A stretch of 51,589 nucleotides of DNA, from the NCBI GenBank assembly GCA_947385425.1, contig CANDKY010000011.1, positions 1 to 51,589 on the forward strand. Reading direction: 5' to 3'. The translations under genes were made by a program, and so were the position numbers. The notes under the pieces are model-generated. The model was not told the DNA's origin. It ran no database searches and saw only the letters and a program-made list of their open reading frames with translations. Each line of letters begins with the position of its first letter. Position 1 is the first letter of the stretch. Shown piece after piece: positions 43,000-51,564 of this stretch. This stretch comes from an uncultured Lachnospiraceae bacterium (GTDB lineage: Bacteria > Bacillota > Clostridia > Lachnospirales > Lachnospiraceae).

Positions 43000-44163
43000 C
43001 TATTTCACCACCCTGACACGGAACACGCCGCCAATTGACTGCAGTTTCTTTATCATTTCCTCCGTAGCCGGGCTTTCCAGATCCAGCATGGTATATGCCA
43101 CTTCCCCTTTGGACTTATTCACCATGTCCGTAATATTGATCCCCTGATCGCCGAAGCATGCGGTAAACTTTGTAATCATATTTGCAATATTTTTATGGAA
43201 AATGGCAATCCGCCCGGCCTGCACACAGATGCCCATATCACAGGTCGGATAGTTCACGCTGTTAATAATATTTCCGTTCTGCAGATAATTCATCATCTGA
43301 TCCACTGCCATCTTCGCGCAGTTATCCTCCGATTCCTCTGTGGATGCCCCAAGATGCGGAATTACGATACACCCTTCCTGCCCGGCTGTCGTCGGGTTTG
43401 CAAAATCCGATACATATTTACGGATTTTACCTGCCTTAATCCCTTCCAGCAGTTCCGCTTCATTTACGATTTTATCCCTGGAGAAATTCAGCACAATGAC
43501 GCCGTTTTTCATTTTCTCAATGGCATCCCTTCCAATCATGCCCCTCGTACTGTCCATCAGCGGGACGTGAAGCGTGATGATATCACAGTTCTCATAGATT
43601 TCATCCACATTCATCGCATGTTTGATATCCCGGCTCAGATTCCACGCCGCATGCACCGATACATAAGGGTCATAGCCATATACTTCCATCCCCATATGCT
43701 TTGCCACGTTTGCAACCTTTACACCGATAGCGCCCAGGCCGATGACACCCAGCTTCTTATCCTGCAGCTCCGTGCCGGCAAAATTCTTCTTTGCCTTCTC
43801 CGCCGTTTTCGCAATATCCGGATCCTCCTTGTTGGCTGTCACCCAATTGATGCCGCCCACAATGTCACGGCTCGCCAGCAGCATGCCTGCAATCACCATT
43901 TCCTTTACACCGTTGGCGTTTGCCCCGGGCGTATTAAACACCACGACACCCTTCTCCGCGCATTTATCCAGAGGGATATTGTTGACCCCGGCCCCGGCCC
44001 TGGCCACCGCCAGAAGATTATCCGGCAGTTCCATATCGTGCATCGATGCGCTGCGGACCAGAATGCCTTCCGCCTCCTCCACCTTCTCCGTCTTTTCATA
44101 CAAATCCGTAAACCGATCCAGCCCTACCGCTGCAATCGGGTTCAGGCAATGATATTTAAACAT
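43000..44163 (-). CDS. serA: D-3-phosphoglycerate dehydrogenase
   Basis: First step of serine synthesis from 3-phosphoglycerate. A 387-residue protein: substrate domain (AGAGVNNIPLDKCAEKGV), Rossmann NAD domain (LGVIGLGAIGVKVANVA), catalytic His in PHLGASTEESEDN, and a C-terminal ACT domain (about 320-387) that usually binds serine for feedback. The ATG at 44163 has GGAGG at proper spacing; the longer frame to 44253 lacks family similarity. It follows serC by about 130 bp. Confidence 0.95.
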   Translation of the reverse strand: MFKYHCLNPIAAVGLDRFTDLYEKTEKVEEAEGILVRSASMHDMELPDNLLAVARAGAGVNNIPLDKCAEKGVVVFNTPGANANGVKEMVIAGMLLASRDIVGGINWVTANKEDPDIAKTAEKAKKNFAGTELQDKKLGVIGLGAIGVKVANVAKHMGMEVYGYDPYVSVHAAWNLSRDIKHAMNVDEIYENCDIITLHVPLMDSTRGMIGRDAIEKMKNGVIVLNFSRDKIVNEAELLEGIKAGKIRKYVSDFANPTTAGQEGCIVIPHLGASTEESEDNCAKMAVDQMMNYLQNGNIINSVNYPTCDMGICVQAGRIAIFHKNIANMITKFTACFGDQGINITDMVNKSKGEVAYTMLDLESPATEEMIKKLQSIGGVFRVRVVK

Positions 44164-44292
44164 CTTCTTCCCATCCTCCTGTTTCCTAAGCTTCTTCACC
44201 AAACCCCGGCAGACATTCCCTGTCAGGGAGCGTATCTCAAAATCCATTCCCACAATCAGGCACGATCCCGCCCTTCATGAGGACACACCGTT

Positions 44293-45378
44293 TCAGAGCT
44301 TGTTCTCACTCTCAAATTTCTTCATAAACTCCACTAATTTCTCAACGCCCTCGATCGGCATGGCATTATAAATGCTGGCACGCATACCGCCGACACTCCT
44401 GTGCCCTTTCAGGTTCTCAAAACCTGCTTCCTTTGCCTTCTTAACAAATTCCGCATCCAGATCTCCATCCCCGGTTACAAAAGGCACATTCATAAGGGAA
44501 CGGTCTTCCGGCCTTACCGTCCCTTTAAAAAGACTGCTCCCGTCAAGGAAATCGTATAAAATCTTTGCTTTCTTTTCATTATATTCCTTCATTGCCGCAA
44601 GGCCGCCCTGCTTTTTCAGCCATTTAAATACCTTGCCGCATATATAAATCCCGTAGGCAGGGGGCGTATTATAAAGGGAATCCGCATCCGCATGAGTCTT
44701 ATATTTTAACATGGTAGGCGTACCCGGAAGCACCTCCTCCGTGATCAGGTCTTCCCTGATAATTACGATAACCACTCCGGCCGGCCCTACATTTTTCTGT
44801 ACGCCGCCATAAATCACACCGTATTTTGTCACATCTACCGGCTCTGACAAGAAACAGGAGGACACATCCGCTACCAGCGTATGGCCTTTCGTATTCGGCA
44901 GAGTCTTAAATTTTGTACCGTAAATCGTATTATTCTCGCATATGTAAACATAATCCGCATCCTCCGGAATCGGAAGATCCGAACAGTCCGGAATATAAGA
45001 AAATGTCTTATCCGCCGAAGAAGCCACTTCCACCGCTTCACCGTAAATCTTAGCCTCCTGATATGCCTTCTTAGCCCACTGCCCGGTAACGATATAAGCC
45101 GCCTTCCTGTTTTTCATCAGATTCATCGGTATCATGGCAAACTGCTGGCTTGCCCCGCCCTGCAGGAACAGTACCTTATAATTGTCAGGGATATCCATCA
45201 GATCCCTTAAATCCGCTTCCGCTTCCTTAATAATAGTATCGTATGCCTTGGAACGGTGGCTCATCTCCATCACGGACATGCCGGTTCCCCTGTAATCTAA
45301 CATCTCATCTGCTGCTTCTTTTAACACTTCTTCAGGCAAAACCGCAGGCCCTGCCGAAAAATTATAAACTCTGGACAC
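44293..45378 (-). CDS. serC: Phosphoserine aminotransferase
   Basis: Second step of serine synthesis (and 3-hydroxypyruvate-type transamination in pyridoxal synthesis). About 361 residues starting VSRVYNFSAGPAVLPE, the family N-terminus. The PLP lysine is in YGGVQKNVGPAGV, with GGASQQFAMIP and the C-terminal GHRSVGGMRASIYNA. The GTG at 45378 is favoured because AGGAGG lies 9 nt before it; the ATG at 45402 has no SD and the SD would be inside the coding region. With serA downstream it forms a serC-serA unit; no serB is visible. Confidence 0.93.
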   Translation of the reverse strand: MSRVYNFSAGPAVLPEEVLKEAADEMLDYRGTGMSVMEMSHRSKAYDTIIKEAEADLRDLMDIPDNYKVLFLQGGASQQFAMIPMNLMKNRKAAYIVTGQWAKKAYQEAKIYGEAVEVASSADKTFSYIPDCSDLPIPEDADYVYICENNTIYGTKFKTLPNTKGHTLVADVSSCFLSEPVDVTKYGVIYGGVQKNVGPAGVVIVIIREDLITEEVLPGTPTMLKYKTHADADSLYNTPPAYGIYICGKVFKWLKKQGGLAAMKEYNEKKAKILYDFLDGSSLFKGTVRPEDRSLMNVPFVTGDGDLDAEFVKKAKEAGFENLKGHRSVGGMRASIYNAMPIEGVEKLVEFMKKFESENKL

Positions 45379-45435
45379 TTTTTCTTCCTCCTGTATATTC
45401 ATACACTTTCTTTTTACATTTTATACATAAATTTT

Positions 45436-45464
45436 ATTCTAACTCCCTTAACCTTATTCGTCAA
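45436..45464 (-). promoter_or_regulatory. serC promoter
   Basis: Minus strand TTGACG (45459-45464) and TAGAAT (45436-45441) with a 17-bp spacer, about 55 bp before the GTG start. No T-box or riboswitch fold was recognised. Confidence 0.65.
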
Positions 45465-45541
45465 CCATTAATCGGAGGAAAACCCGGAAATAAATTTATT
45501 CCGCCTGTGCGGTTAGTCTCCTGTGCCCTTCCGGCTCCTCC

Positions 45542-47449
45542 CTAATAAAACATCACCACCGGAGTCCCTACCTCTGCCATCTCATATATCCTGCTCATGG
45601 CATCATAAGGCGTATTGATACAGCCATGGGAACCCCCTGTTTTATAGATTTCCCCTCCGTATTCGCTGCGCCATGACGCGTCATGAATCCCGATATTACC
45701 CTTCACAGGCATCCAGAAATTCACATGGGCAGCATAGCCAGGCCCCTGCAGGACGCGGTTCCTCGCTTTCCCATACACGTAATTAACACCTTCCGGCGTT
45801 CCCATCCGCCGTCCCGTATTGCCTGTTACAACGGGCGTCTCAACTTCCAGCGTCCCGTCCTTATAATAGTACATCATCTGTTCTGTCATATCCACTTCGA
45901 TATAAGTATCGCCGATATCGTTTTTGCCTTCTGCCCATCCCTTCTGCAGGTAAACCGGTTCACGGACTTCCGCCGCCCTGTCCCGGAATGCCTGTTTCAG
46001 ATACTCCTTTTCCGCTTTCCTGTCTATTTTATTCCCATAAATACCGCCCTTTACCATAACCGTCTCCCCCCGGGTAGCATGAAACGGCCGGACGCCTCCC
46101 AGAGTATCATATTCGTCCGCCAGTGCTTCGATAAACGCCTCAATTTTCATGTCATCCGGCAGCAGCCTTCCTTCCCCGTCCGTCAGAAAATTCCCGTCTT
46201 CATCCACGGCAATCCAGTCACAGGCCACCGAAGCGTCAACCGGTACTTCGTTTGCCCCGAAACGGTAAACAATATGGCAATCCTGAAATTCCTCAATCAA
46301 TTCCCACCGTTCCAGCACTTCCTTCATCTCGCTGCTGTAAGGCAGATCCGTGTAACAGCCTGCCTCCGCCAAATCAACCTGTGTTTCCATGGAAAGCAGC
46401 GCCCTTTCCACTGCTTCCATCGCCTTTTCCTTATCAAGGACATGTTTCCGTTCATCCGCTAATATATATCCGGCCGCCGTCTTCCGTATTTCCACACGGC
46501 GTTCCTTCTCCGTCCGCGGATCCGCATAGTCCGGAATCCGCCCCAATGCGGCGGATAATTTCTCTTTTTCAAAGGAAATGGCCGGCAGCAGTTTCCCCGA
46601 CTTTGCCGACGCCAAATTCTTCACCCACAAATACGGGTCCTGCCTGTCCAGATACTTTTGGAGTTCCTCCCTGAAACAGAAGGTATAGCCGATTTCCTCC
46701 GGCGAAATCACATACGCGCCGCCCTGCCCGTCATAAACAGTAATCCCGTCATAATGGCACGACTGTAAAAGTTCCCGCTCCACTTCCTCCACTGTCTTCC
46801 CGGTACAATAAACGCCGTTCATCCAGGTGCCGTAACTGAACCCGTCCTCATAATACACAGCAAGCGCCATGTAAAGCCCGAATAACACAAATAAAAGCAG
46901 CGCTGCCGCCGCTGCTGCCCATGCCGCTGCCTTTCCAATCCGTTTCCTGTACTTCCCTTTGCTGTGTTTCTTCTCCCCTTCCCCTACGGAAGCCGCCTTT
47001 CCTTCCCATCCCGGCCCATGCCGCACATCTTCTCTTTCCAATCCCGGCTTTGGGCTTTCAAGCCCATTCCAGGCAGCCTTCTCTTCCATTCCCGGCCCTG
47101 GCTCTTCCAATTCCTCCCAGAGAACCTCATCCTCTTTCATTTCCTCCCCTGGCTTTTCCGGCTCATTCCGGACTGCCTCCCACTCTAATTTCCCCCTGTT
47201 CCGGGCTGCTTCTAATTCCGGCTCTGACATCCCAGGCCACTTCCAGGCCGCCGGCTCTTCTTCCGGCTCATCCCAATCCTCCAGTTCAACGATAACCAGT
47301 TCCCGGTTTCCGGCGTCTTTATTCTCACTATCCTTATTATTCTTACGCCCCCGGTATTTCTTCCTCCCCTGTATCGTGGCCCCTTCTTCTTTCTTACTTC
47401 TCTTTTCCCTTTTCTTTTTTCTTTCCGTCCCTTCACCCCAGTTTTTCAT
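45542..47449 (-). CDS. Membrane-bound L,D-transpeptidase (YkuD) with long acidic cytoplasmic tail
   Basis: A 635-residue bitopic protein that should make 3-3 cross-links in peptidoglycan. Residues 1-170 are cytoplasmic: a basic stretch, then a Glu/Pro/Trp-rich tail with loosely repeated AAxN and EEPGPG units. TM 173-199; then one or more peptidoglycan-binding/YkuD-associated domains (about 210-500). The catalytic domain ends with HDASW and SHGCINTP, with Cys610 as nucleophile. The tail is far longer than in typical family members and may receive intracellular signals. It overlaps the HAD gene's end by 17 nt, so they are coupled. Confidence 0.9.
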   Translation of the reverse strand: MKNWGEGTERKKKREKRSKKEEGATIQGRKKYRGRKNNKDSENKDAGNRELVIVELEDWDEPEEEPAAWKWPGMSEPELEAARNRGKLEWEAVRNEPEKPGEEMKEDEVLWEELEEPGPGMEEKAAWNGLESPKPGLEREDVRHGPGWEGKAASVGEGEKKHSKGKYRKRIGKAAAWAAAAAALLLFVLFGLYMALAVYYEDGFSYGTWMNGVYCTGKTVEEVERELLQSCHYDGITVYDGQGGAYVISPEEIGYTFCFREELQKYLDRQDPYLWVKNLASAKSGKLLPAISFEKEKLSAALGRIPDYADPRTEKERRVEIRKTAAGYILADERKHVLDKEKAMEAVERALLSMETQVDLAEAGCYTDLPYSSEMKEVLERWELIEEFQDCHIVYRFGANEVPVDASVACDWIAVDEDGNFLTDGEGRLLPDDMKIEAFIEALADEYDTLGGVRPFHATRGETVMVKGGIYGNKIDRKAEKEYLKQAFRDRAAEVREPVYLQKGWAEGKNDIGDTYIEVDMTEQMMYYYKDGTLEVETPVVTGNTGRRMGTPEGVNYVYGKARNRVLQGPGYAAHVNFWMPVKGNIGIHDASWRSEYGGEIYKTGGSHGCINTPYDAMSRIYEMAEVGTPVVMFY

Positions 47450-48272
47450 TTGCCCTCACATGTTCCTCCAGCCATTTTGCTACCCCGTCCTCCTCGTTGC
47501 TCCCTATGATCCCGGTTGCCGCGGCCTTTAGTTCCTCCACTGCATTTTCCACTGCATATGCCTCATCGGATATCTCAAACATAGGGATATCGTTGACGGC
47601 ATCCCCAAAAGAAATCACCCTGCCGCAGCCCCACAGCTCTTTCAGCTTCGCGATGGCTTTTGCCTTCGTTGCATTGGCAGGCATTATTTCACACCAGTAT
47701 TCCGGCCTGTACAGTTCCTGCTGAATCGTACACCGGTAACGGGAATCTTTGGAAAAAATATCATAAACCGGCCACAGCTCTTCCTGTTCCCCGATACAGG
47801 TAAAATAAAACATTTCGCCCTGGTACAATTCCTCCCTGCCTGCCACGGGCCGGAGCCGCCTGTCCCCTTTCCTGTTTCCCAAATACCGCCGTATCCCGTC
47901 ATTTTCCTCTCCCGCTATCCAGGACAGTTTTTCCTCACCCTGGATAAAAGAATAAACCAACGGGCTGATCCCGCACTGCCCGAAAGCCTTCTCCGCCTGC
48001 GCCATTTCCTCTCCGGAAAACCCTTCCTGCGACAATACTTCCCCGGTTGAAGCCTGAAATATAAAGGCTCCGTTATACGCAATCACCGGGATCCTGGCAG
48101 ACAGCCCTTTTGTCACTACGGAAGCGGAAACCAGTGACCTCGCCGTAGCATAAGTAAACAGCATCCCTTTCTCCACCAGGCCATTAATAATGTCCAAACT
48201 TTTCGGAGAGATCCTGTCGCTTCTGTTCAACAGCGTTCCGTCCAAATCCGATACATACAATATCCTTTCCAT
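47433..48272 (-). CDS. Cof-type HAD phosphatase
   Basis: A 279-residue type IIB HAD phosphatase. Motif I VSDLDGTLLNRSD, motif II YATARS, the Lys region NATKAKAIAKL and motif IV ISFGDAVNDIPMFE. Such enzymes dephosphorylate sugar phosphates or cofactors such as FMN; specificity is not readable. Its last 17 nt overlap the L,D-transpeptidase gene and contain that gene's SD. Confidence 0.9.
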   Translation of the reverse strand: MERILYVSDLDGTLLNRSDRISPKSLDIINGLVEKGMLFTYATARSLVSASVVTKGLSARIPVIAYNGAFIFQASTGEVLSQEGFSGEEMAQAEKAFGQCGISPLVYSFIQGEEKLSWIAGEENDGIRRYLGNRKGDRRLRPVAGREELYQGEMFYFTCIGEQEELWPVYDIFSKDSRYRCTIQQELYRPEYWCEIMPANATKAKAIAKLKELWGCGRVISFGDAVNDIPMFEISDEAYAVENAVEELKAAATGIIGSNEEDGVAKWLEEHVRANEKLG

Positions 48273-48303
48273 TTCTGCCCATCCTGTAACTTTAGAACTT
48301 TTT

Positions 48304-49685
48304 TCACACTACGGTTTCAAGAATCCTCTTCCCATCATATTCTGTTTCCGTCACACCGCAAACTTTATTCTTATTAAAATTGAAACTAAGGAGATAACCT
48401 CTATCCAACCGATATGCATCCAAATACTGTGCCAGTTGTTCTTTCCCCTGGCGGTTATACTCCTGCCCGCGGTAAGTTTTCATTTCAATAACATATTGCC
48501 TGCCATGATAATCCACAATCACATCTGTACGTTGCTGGTTACGTGTCTGTGCTTCTATATAATAATTCCCGGTACCATTAATGATGGGTTTTAAATACAT
48601 GAGAAAGATAAGCCCTCCAGAAACTGATTTTTATCCTGGGGCACCAATTTCCCTTCCTGATTTTTCAGCAATTCTTCCGACAGGAAATAATTATACATAT
48701 GTGTCTCAAAAATACGGTTTGCAACAGCCACATTCCCATCCTTCTCTACAACAAAACCAAACATGACGCCAATACTGATATTCCGATTATACACATTATA
48801 CGGATAAACCCACCCATTGAACAAAATATTCTGCAGCATAGAACTTAATTCCGGGTACTCCGCCAGATGTTTTACCATATCTTCGAACAGTGTATTTGGC
48901 TCTTTTAACACAATCTTTACCGCCTCAGCCACACCGGCGCCTGTCCATCTCCTGTTTTCAGCATCATACCGGCAATTCCCGTCAGTTTCCGCCATAACTT
49001 TACAAATATATGACACCAAAAATGGATAGCCTGAAGTATTTGCATAAATATCACGGGCAACCGCTTCTATATCCATCCCTGTCCCATTTTCTTTTTCATA
49101 TTCCTGCAGCATCCCTGCAATATCCTTTTCTGAAAAATCCATTTTTACCGGAAACCTCGCCGCAATATTCCAGGGGCTGTTATACTGCCCGCCTCCTTCT
49201 TTTCCTATTTTCTGTTTTAGGTTCTTAACGTCATATACCCCGGCCAGTATTACTGACTGGAAAGCCGGCCGGTTCCTCCTTTTCAGATACTTGTCCCGCA
49301 GCATACCAAGAAACGCAAGGAAAATTTCCTGATTACCGGCCTGATCCACTTCGTCCACAATCAATACCACCTGCTTTTCATTTTCCATGCATAACCTCGA
49401 TATGAAATTGGACAGCACACGCAAATCCACGCCCCCGGCTTCTTCCAGGCTCATCCTGCGGCATTCCTCCCTTATTCCCTCAGGTATACCTTCCACTTCG
49501 CCATAAAACATAGTATCATACAGTAAACCGCATACTCTCCTGCAAAAAGCATACTCATCTGTATAAGCCGATCCCCCCATTCCCTCAAGGCTGATGGAAA
49601 ATACTGTATAGGAACCTGCCAATGAACGTGCTAAACTATAAATCATAGTAGTCTTTCCATATAGACATCCATTGCACCATCTTCT
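48304..49685 (-). pseudogene. Broken AAA-ATPase/PD-(D/E)XK nuclease-type protein
   Basis: Two frames belong to one family (AAA ATPase with C-terminal DUF1703-type nuclease fold). The larger (49646 to 48591, 351 residues) has the ATPase: QVVLIVDEVDQAG is Walker B, and the P-loop remnant YGKTT lies just upstream of its first ATG without a start codon. It ends FLEGLSFSCI. The smaller (48600 to 48304, 98 residues) resumes in another frame with YLKPIINGTGNYYIEA, then TDVIVDYHGRQYVIEMK, the nuclease core (D and E-x-K). About 50 residues between them are missing. N-terminal truncation plus internal deletion and frameshift indicate a dead gene. Confidence 0.82.
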
Positions 49686-49770
49686 CTACACGGCGGCAAC
49701 TGTTTTCATCATACCATAGACGGGGTTCTTTTTCAAATCCTTAATACTGTTCGCAGCCAATGCCATTTCT

Positions 49771-50727
49771 TCAAATAATATTTCCGGCTAAATACTGTAC
49801 CGCCGCATCTATATCAGCCACATGCTCCGCCCGTTCCCCTTCATACTCTGCCGGATAACTCGTGCAGATCAATATTTCTTTATACTGTGCAGGCGTCAGC
49901 GAATCGTCTATCTCCATCAAAATAGCTACAAACCCGGCCGTTACTACTGACATGGAGGAAACGGATGTGTATAATTGCCCTTTATATATTTCATTGTAAT
50001 CCGGTTCTTCCGCTATGCTCAGATAATCATTCGTAAATAGCGTATTATAATCATACTGAAAAATATTAATGTCCGCATCCCGGTTATAATACCCGTCTCC
50101 ACTGCTGTCCCAAATCCCCCACGGCAAAATATTCCCCGGGTTATCATAATGGATAAAAGTGGTCACTATCCCTTTCCCGATCGCCTCATTTACCGCCTCG
50201 TCTAACCGCCCCCGGTTCTCTGCGGATATTGCCTGATGGGAAAGTGTCAGGATATCAATCTCCTGCTCTTCGGCCCAACGGATTGCTTCAACCAATGCAT
50301 CCACCCATTCCTTTTCACTGTCAGGATCATATGTCCCCAACGCATATATTTCCACACTGGGCGCAATTTCCCGCAATGTCTGCGCCATCCAGTACCCATG
50401 CTCGCTGGCATGGTTAAATGCCTCCTCATGATCCTCAAAAACAGTAAAGTCCTTGCCGCCCGCATATAACCCTTCATGCTCTTCATATCCGAAACACCAG
50501 TCCAGGATGCCTACCCTGATACCGGCCCCGGTGCTCACCTTATGCGCCTCCTTGACATGATGCATGGAATCATAGGTTTCCCTCAAATTCGCATCCGGGA
50601 AATGGATATTCCAAAGTTCCCCGCCCATGCCCTTATGCAGCAAATAACCGTTAAATGCCGCCGAACAACCAAAGGCAAACGCCAACAATACCACCATGAC
50701 CCTTTCCCATTTTCCTGCATTCCTCAT
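49771..50727 (-). CDS. Membrane-anchored subtilisin-like (S8) serine protease, divergent
   Basis: A 318-residue protein with one N-terminal membrane anchor (about 9-28) and a reduced S8 fold facing outward. The triad is inferred as Asp76 (RVGILDWCF), His110 (SEHGYWMAQTL) and Ser258 (TSVSSMSVVTAGFVAI), where the usual GTSMAAP is replaced by SSMSVV. The Asn of the oxyanion hole is not obvious (HYDNPGN is the nearest). No prodomain. The ATG at 50727 follows AGGAGG from leader element copy 5; the longer frame to 50766 would read through that element. It could be a low-activity protease or a pseudo-enzyme. Substrate unknown. Confidence 0.8.
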   Translation of the reverse strand: MRNAGKWERVMVVLLAFAFGCSAAFNGYLLHKGMGGELWNIHFPDANLRETYDSMHHVKEAHKVSTGAGIRVGILDWCFGYEEHEGLYAGGKDFTVFEDHEEAFNHASEHGYWMAQTLREIAPSVEIYALGTYDPDSEKEWVDALVEAIRWAEEQEIDILTLSHQAISAENRGRLDEAVNEAIGKGIVTTFIHYDNPGNILPWGIWDSSGDGYYNRDADINIFQYDYNTLFTNDYLSIAEEPDYNEIYKGQLYTSVSSMSVVTAGFVAILMEIDDSLTPAQYKEILICTSYPAEYEGERAEHVADIDAAVQYLAGNII

Positions 50728-50736
50728 ATTAATCCT

Positions 50737-50860
50737 CCTATTCCAGTACCGCAGCAGCCCCTGCACGAACCCCCCTCTTGTGGAAGAATAACTGTCCGCA
50801 AATACATGGCCACTTATTCTTCCAGGTTCCGGCCAGGGCTGCTGTTGTTTCCAATTCCGC
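50737..50860 (-). promoter_or_regulatory. GGA-rich hairpin leader element, copy 5 (S8 protease)
   Basis: Minus strand: GCGGAATTGGAAACA, outer stem CAGCAGCCC with complement, inner stem TGGAAGAATAA with complement (50781-50822), an apical loop with TGCGGACA, then GGTACTGGAATAGGAGG. The inner stem and loop resemble copy 2. Confidence 0.75.
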
Positions 50861-51039
50861 AGCTTCCCATCCCATACGCACTTAATATATACGGAAAATC
50901 TTACAATCCCCTTAAGATATTCCTTAACAATTCCTTACGAAAAAGCACACAAGGAAGAATACTCCCTTTTTCGCAATAACCTGTTATTTCTGCCTCTTTG
51001 GGGCTTAAAATGGAACGCTGGCAGAGCCTTTGAAAAATC

Positions 51040-51165
51040 GAGCAGGGGAGGCTTTTCCCCCTACTCGCCGCGCGGGGTGCGTGCAGCAAAGCTGCTAATT
51101 TCCTTACGCACCCCTGTGCATAAAAAAACTCGGGAACCCAGTAAAATCAGGTTTCCGAGTTTTCT
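51040..51165 (-). terminator. Cluster of hairpins with terminator
   Basis: Three hairpins follow each other: CGAG-AGGGG/CCCCcTaCTCG (about 51041-51067), GGGTGCGT with ACGCACCC enclosing GCAGCaaaGCTGC (about 51074-51115), and AAAACTCGGGAACC with its complement (about 51125-51163). The last runs into a T7 stretch on the minus strand, about 165 bp after the small gene at 51331. The rest of 50861-51330 holds direct repeats TATAGTCTTT and TGGTTCyA but no gene. Confidence 0.6.
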
Positions 51166-51330
51166 ATCCGCTACTCGAACTCGTCCCGCAATATAGTCTT
51201 TCTCCCTATATTGTAGTCTTTTTCCGCCCCTTCCGTCTTTTAAATCTACAAAAAAACATTATTTCTACATCGTTTCAACTGTTTTTAGAACCAGAGTGGA
51301 ACCAAACGGGCAGAATAGAACCAGAAACTT

Positions 51331-51510
51331 CTATACCAATTGTAGTCCTGCCAGCTCTCTTACCTCTTCAAGGGGCAAGCCTATATCTTCTGCAATTTCT
51401 TCAAGTGTCTGCTTTCCTCTTACAATCATTCGACGGGCAGACTCCTTTTTTTCCTCTGTAACCCTTTCTTTTGCCCACTTCTCTGCTAAATCTTCAAATA
51501 CCTGGCACAT
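51331..51510 (-). CDS. Small helical protein resembling the C-terminus of Rpn-family nuclease/transposase-like proteins
   Basis: Fifty-nine residues: MCQVFEDLAEKWAKERV, a charged helix, then KQTLEEIAEDIGLPLEEVRELAG, a helix-turn pattern common at the end of Rpn/PD-(D/E)XK transposase-like proteins in gut Clostridia. The ATG at 51510 is preferred: GGAGGCCAGGAG lies just upstream. A TTG at 51567 would extend the protein but has no SD, and a 26-bp perfect palindrome (51539-51564) falls there. It may be a stand-alone small gene or a fragment. Confidence 0.6.
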   Translation of the reverse strand: MCQVFEDLAEKWAKERVTEEKKESARRMIVRGKQTLEEIAEDIGLPLEEVRELAGLQLV

Positions 51511-51538
51511 AATCTCCTGGCCTCCTTCCGTCTCCTTA

Positions 51539-51564
51539 AAAAAATCCAAATATTTGGATTTTTT
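51539..51564. promoter_or_regulatory. 26-bp perfect palindrome
   Basis: An uninterrupted A/T-rich palindrome centred on TATTTGG/CCAAATA just before the start of the small gene at 51331-51510. It could be a repressor site or, with its T run, a compact terminator. Confidence 0.5.

Noticed and set aside
43195-44280. 361-codon plus-strand open frame
   Set aside because: Antisense to serA; no SD and no recognisable domains.
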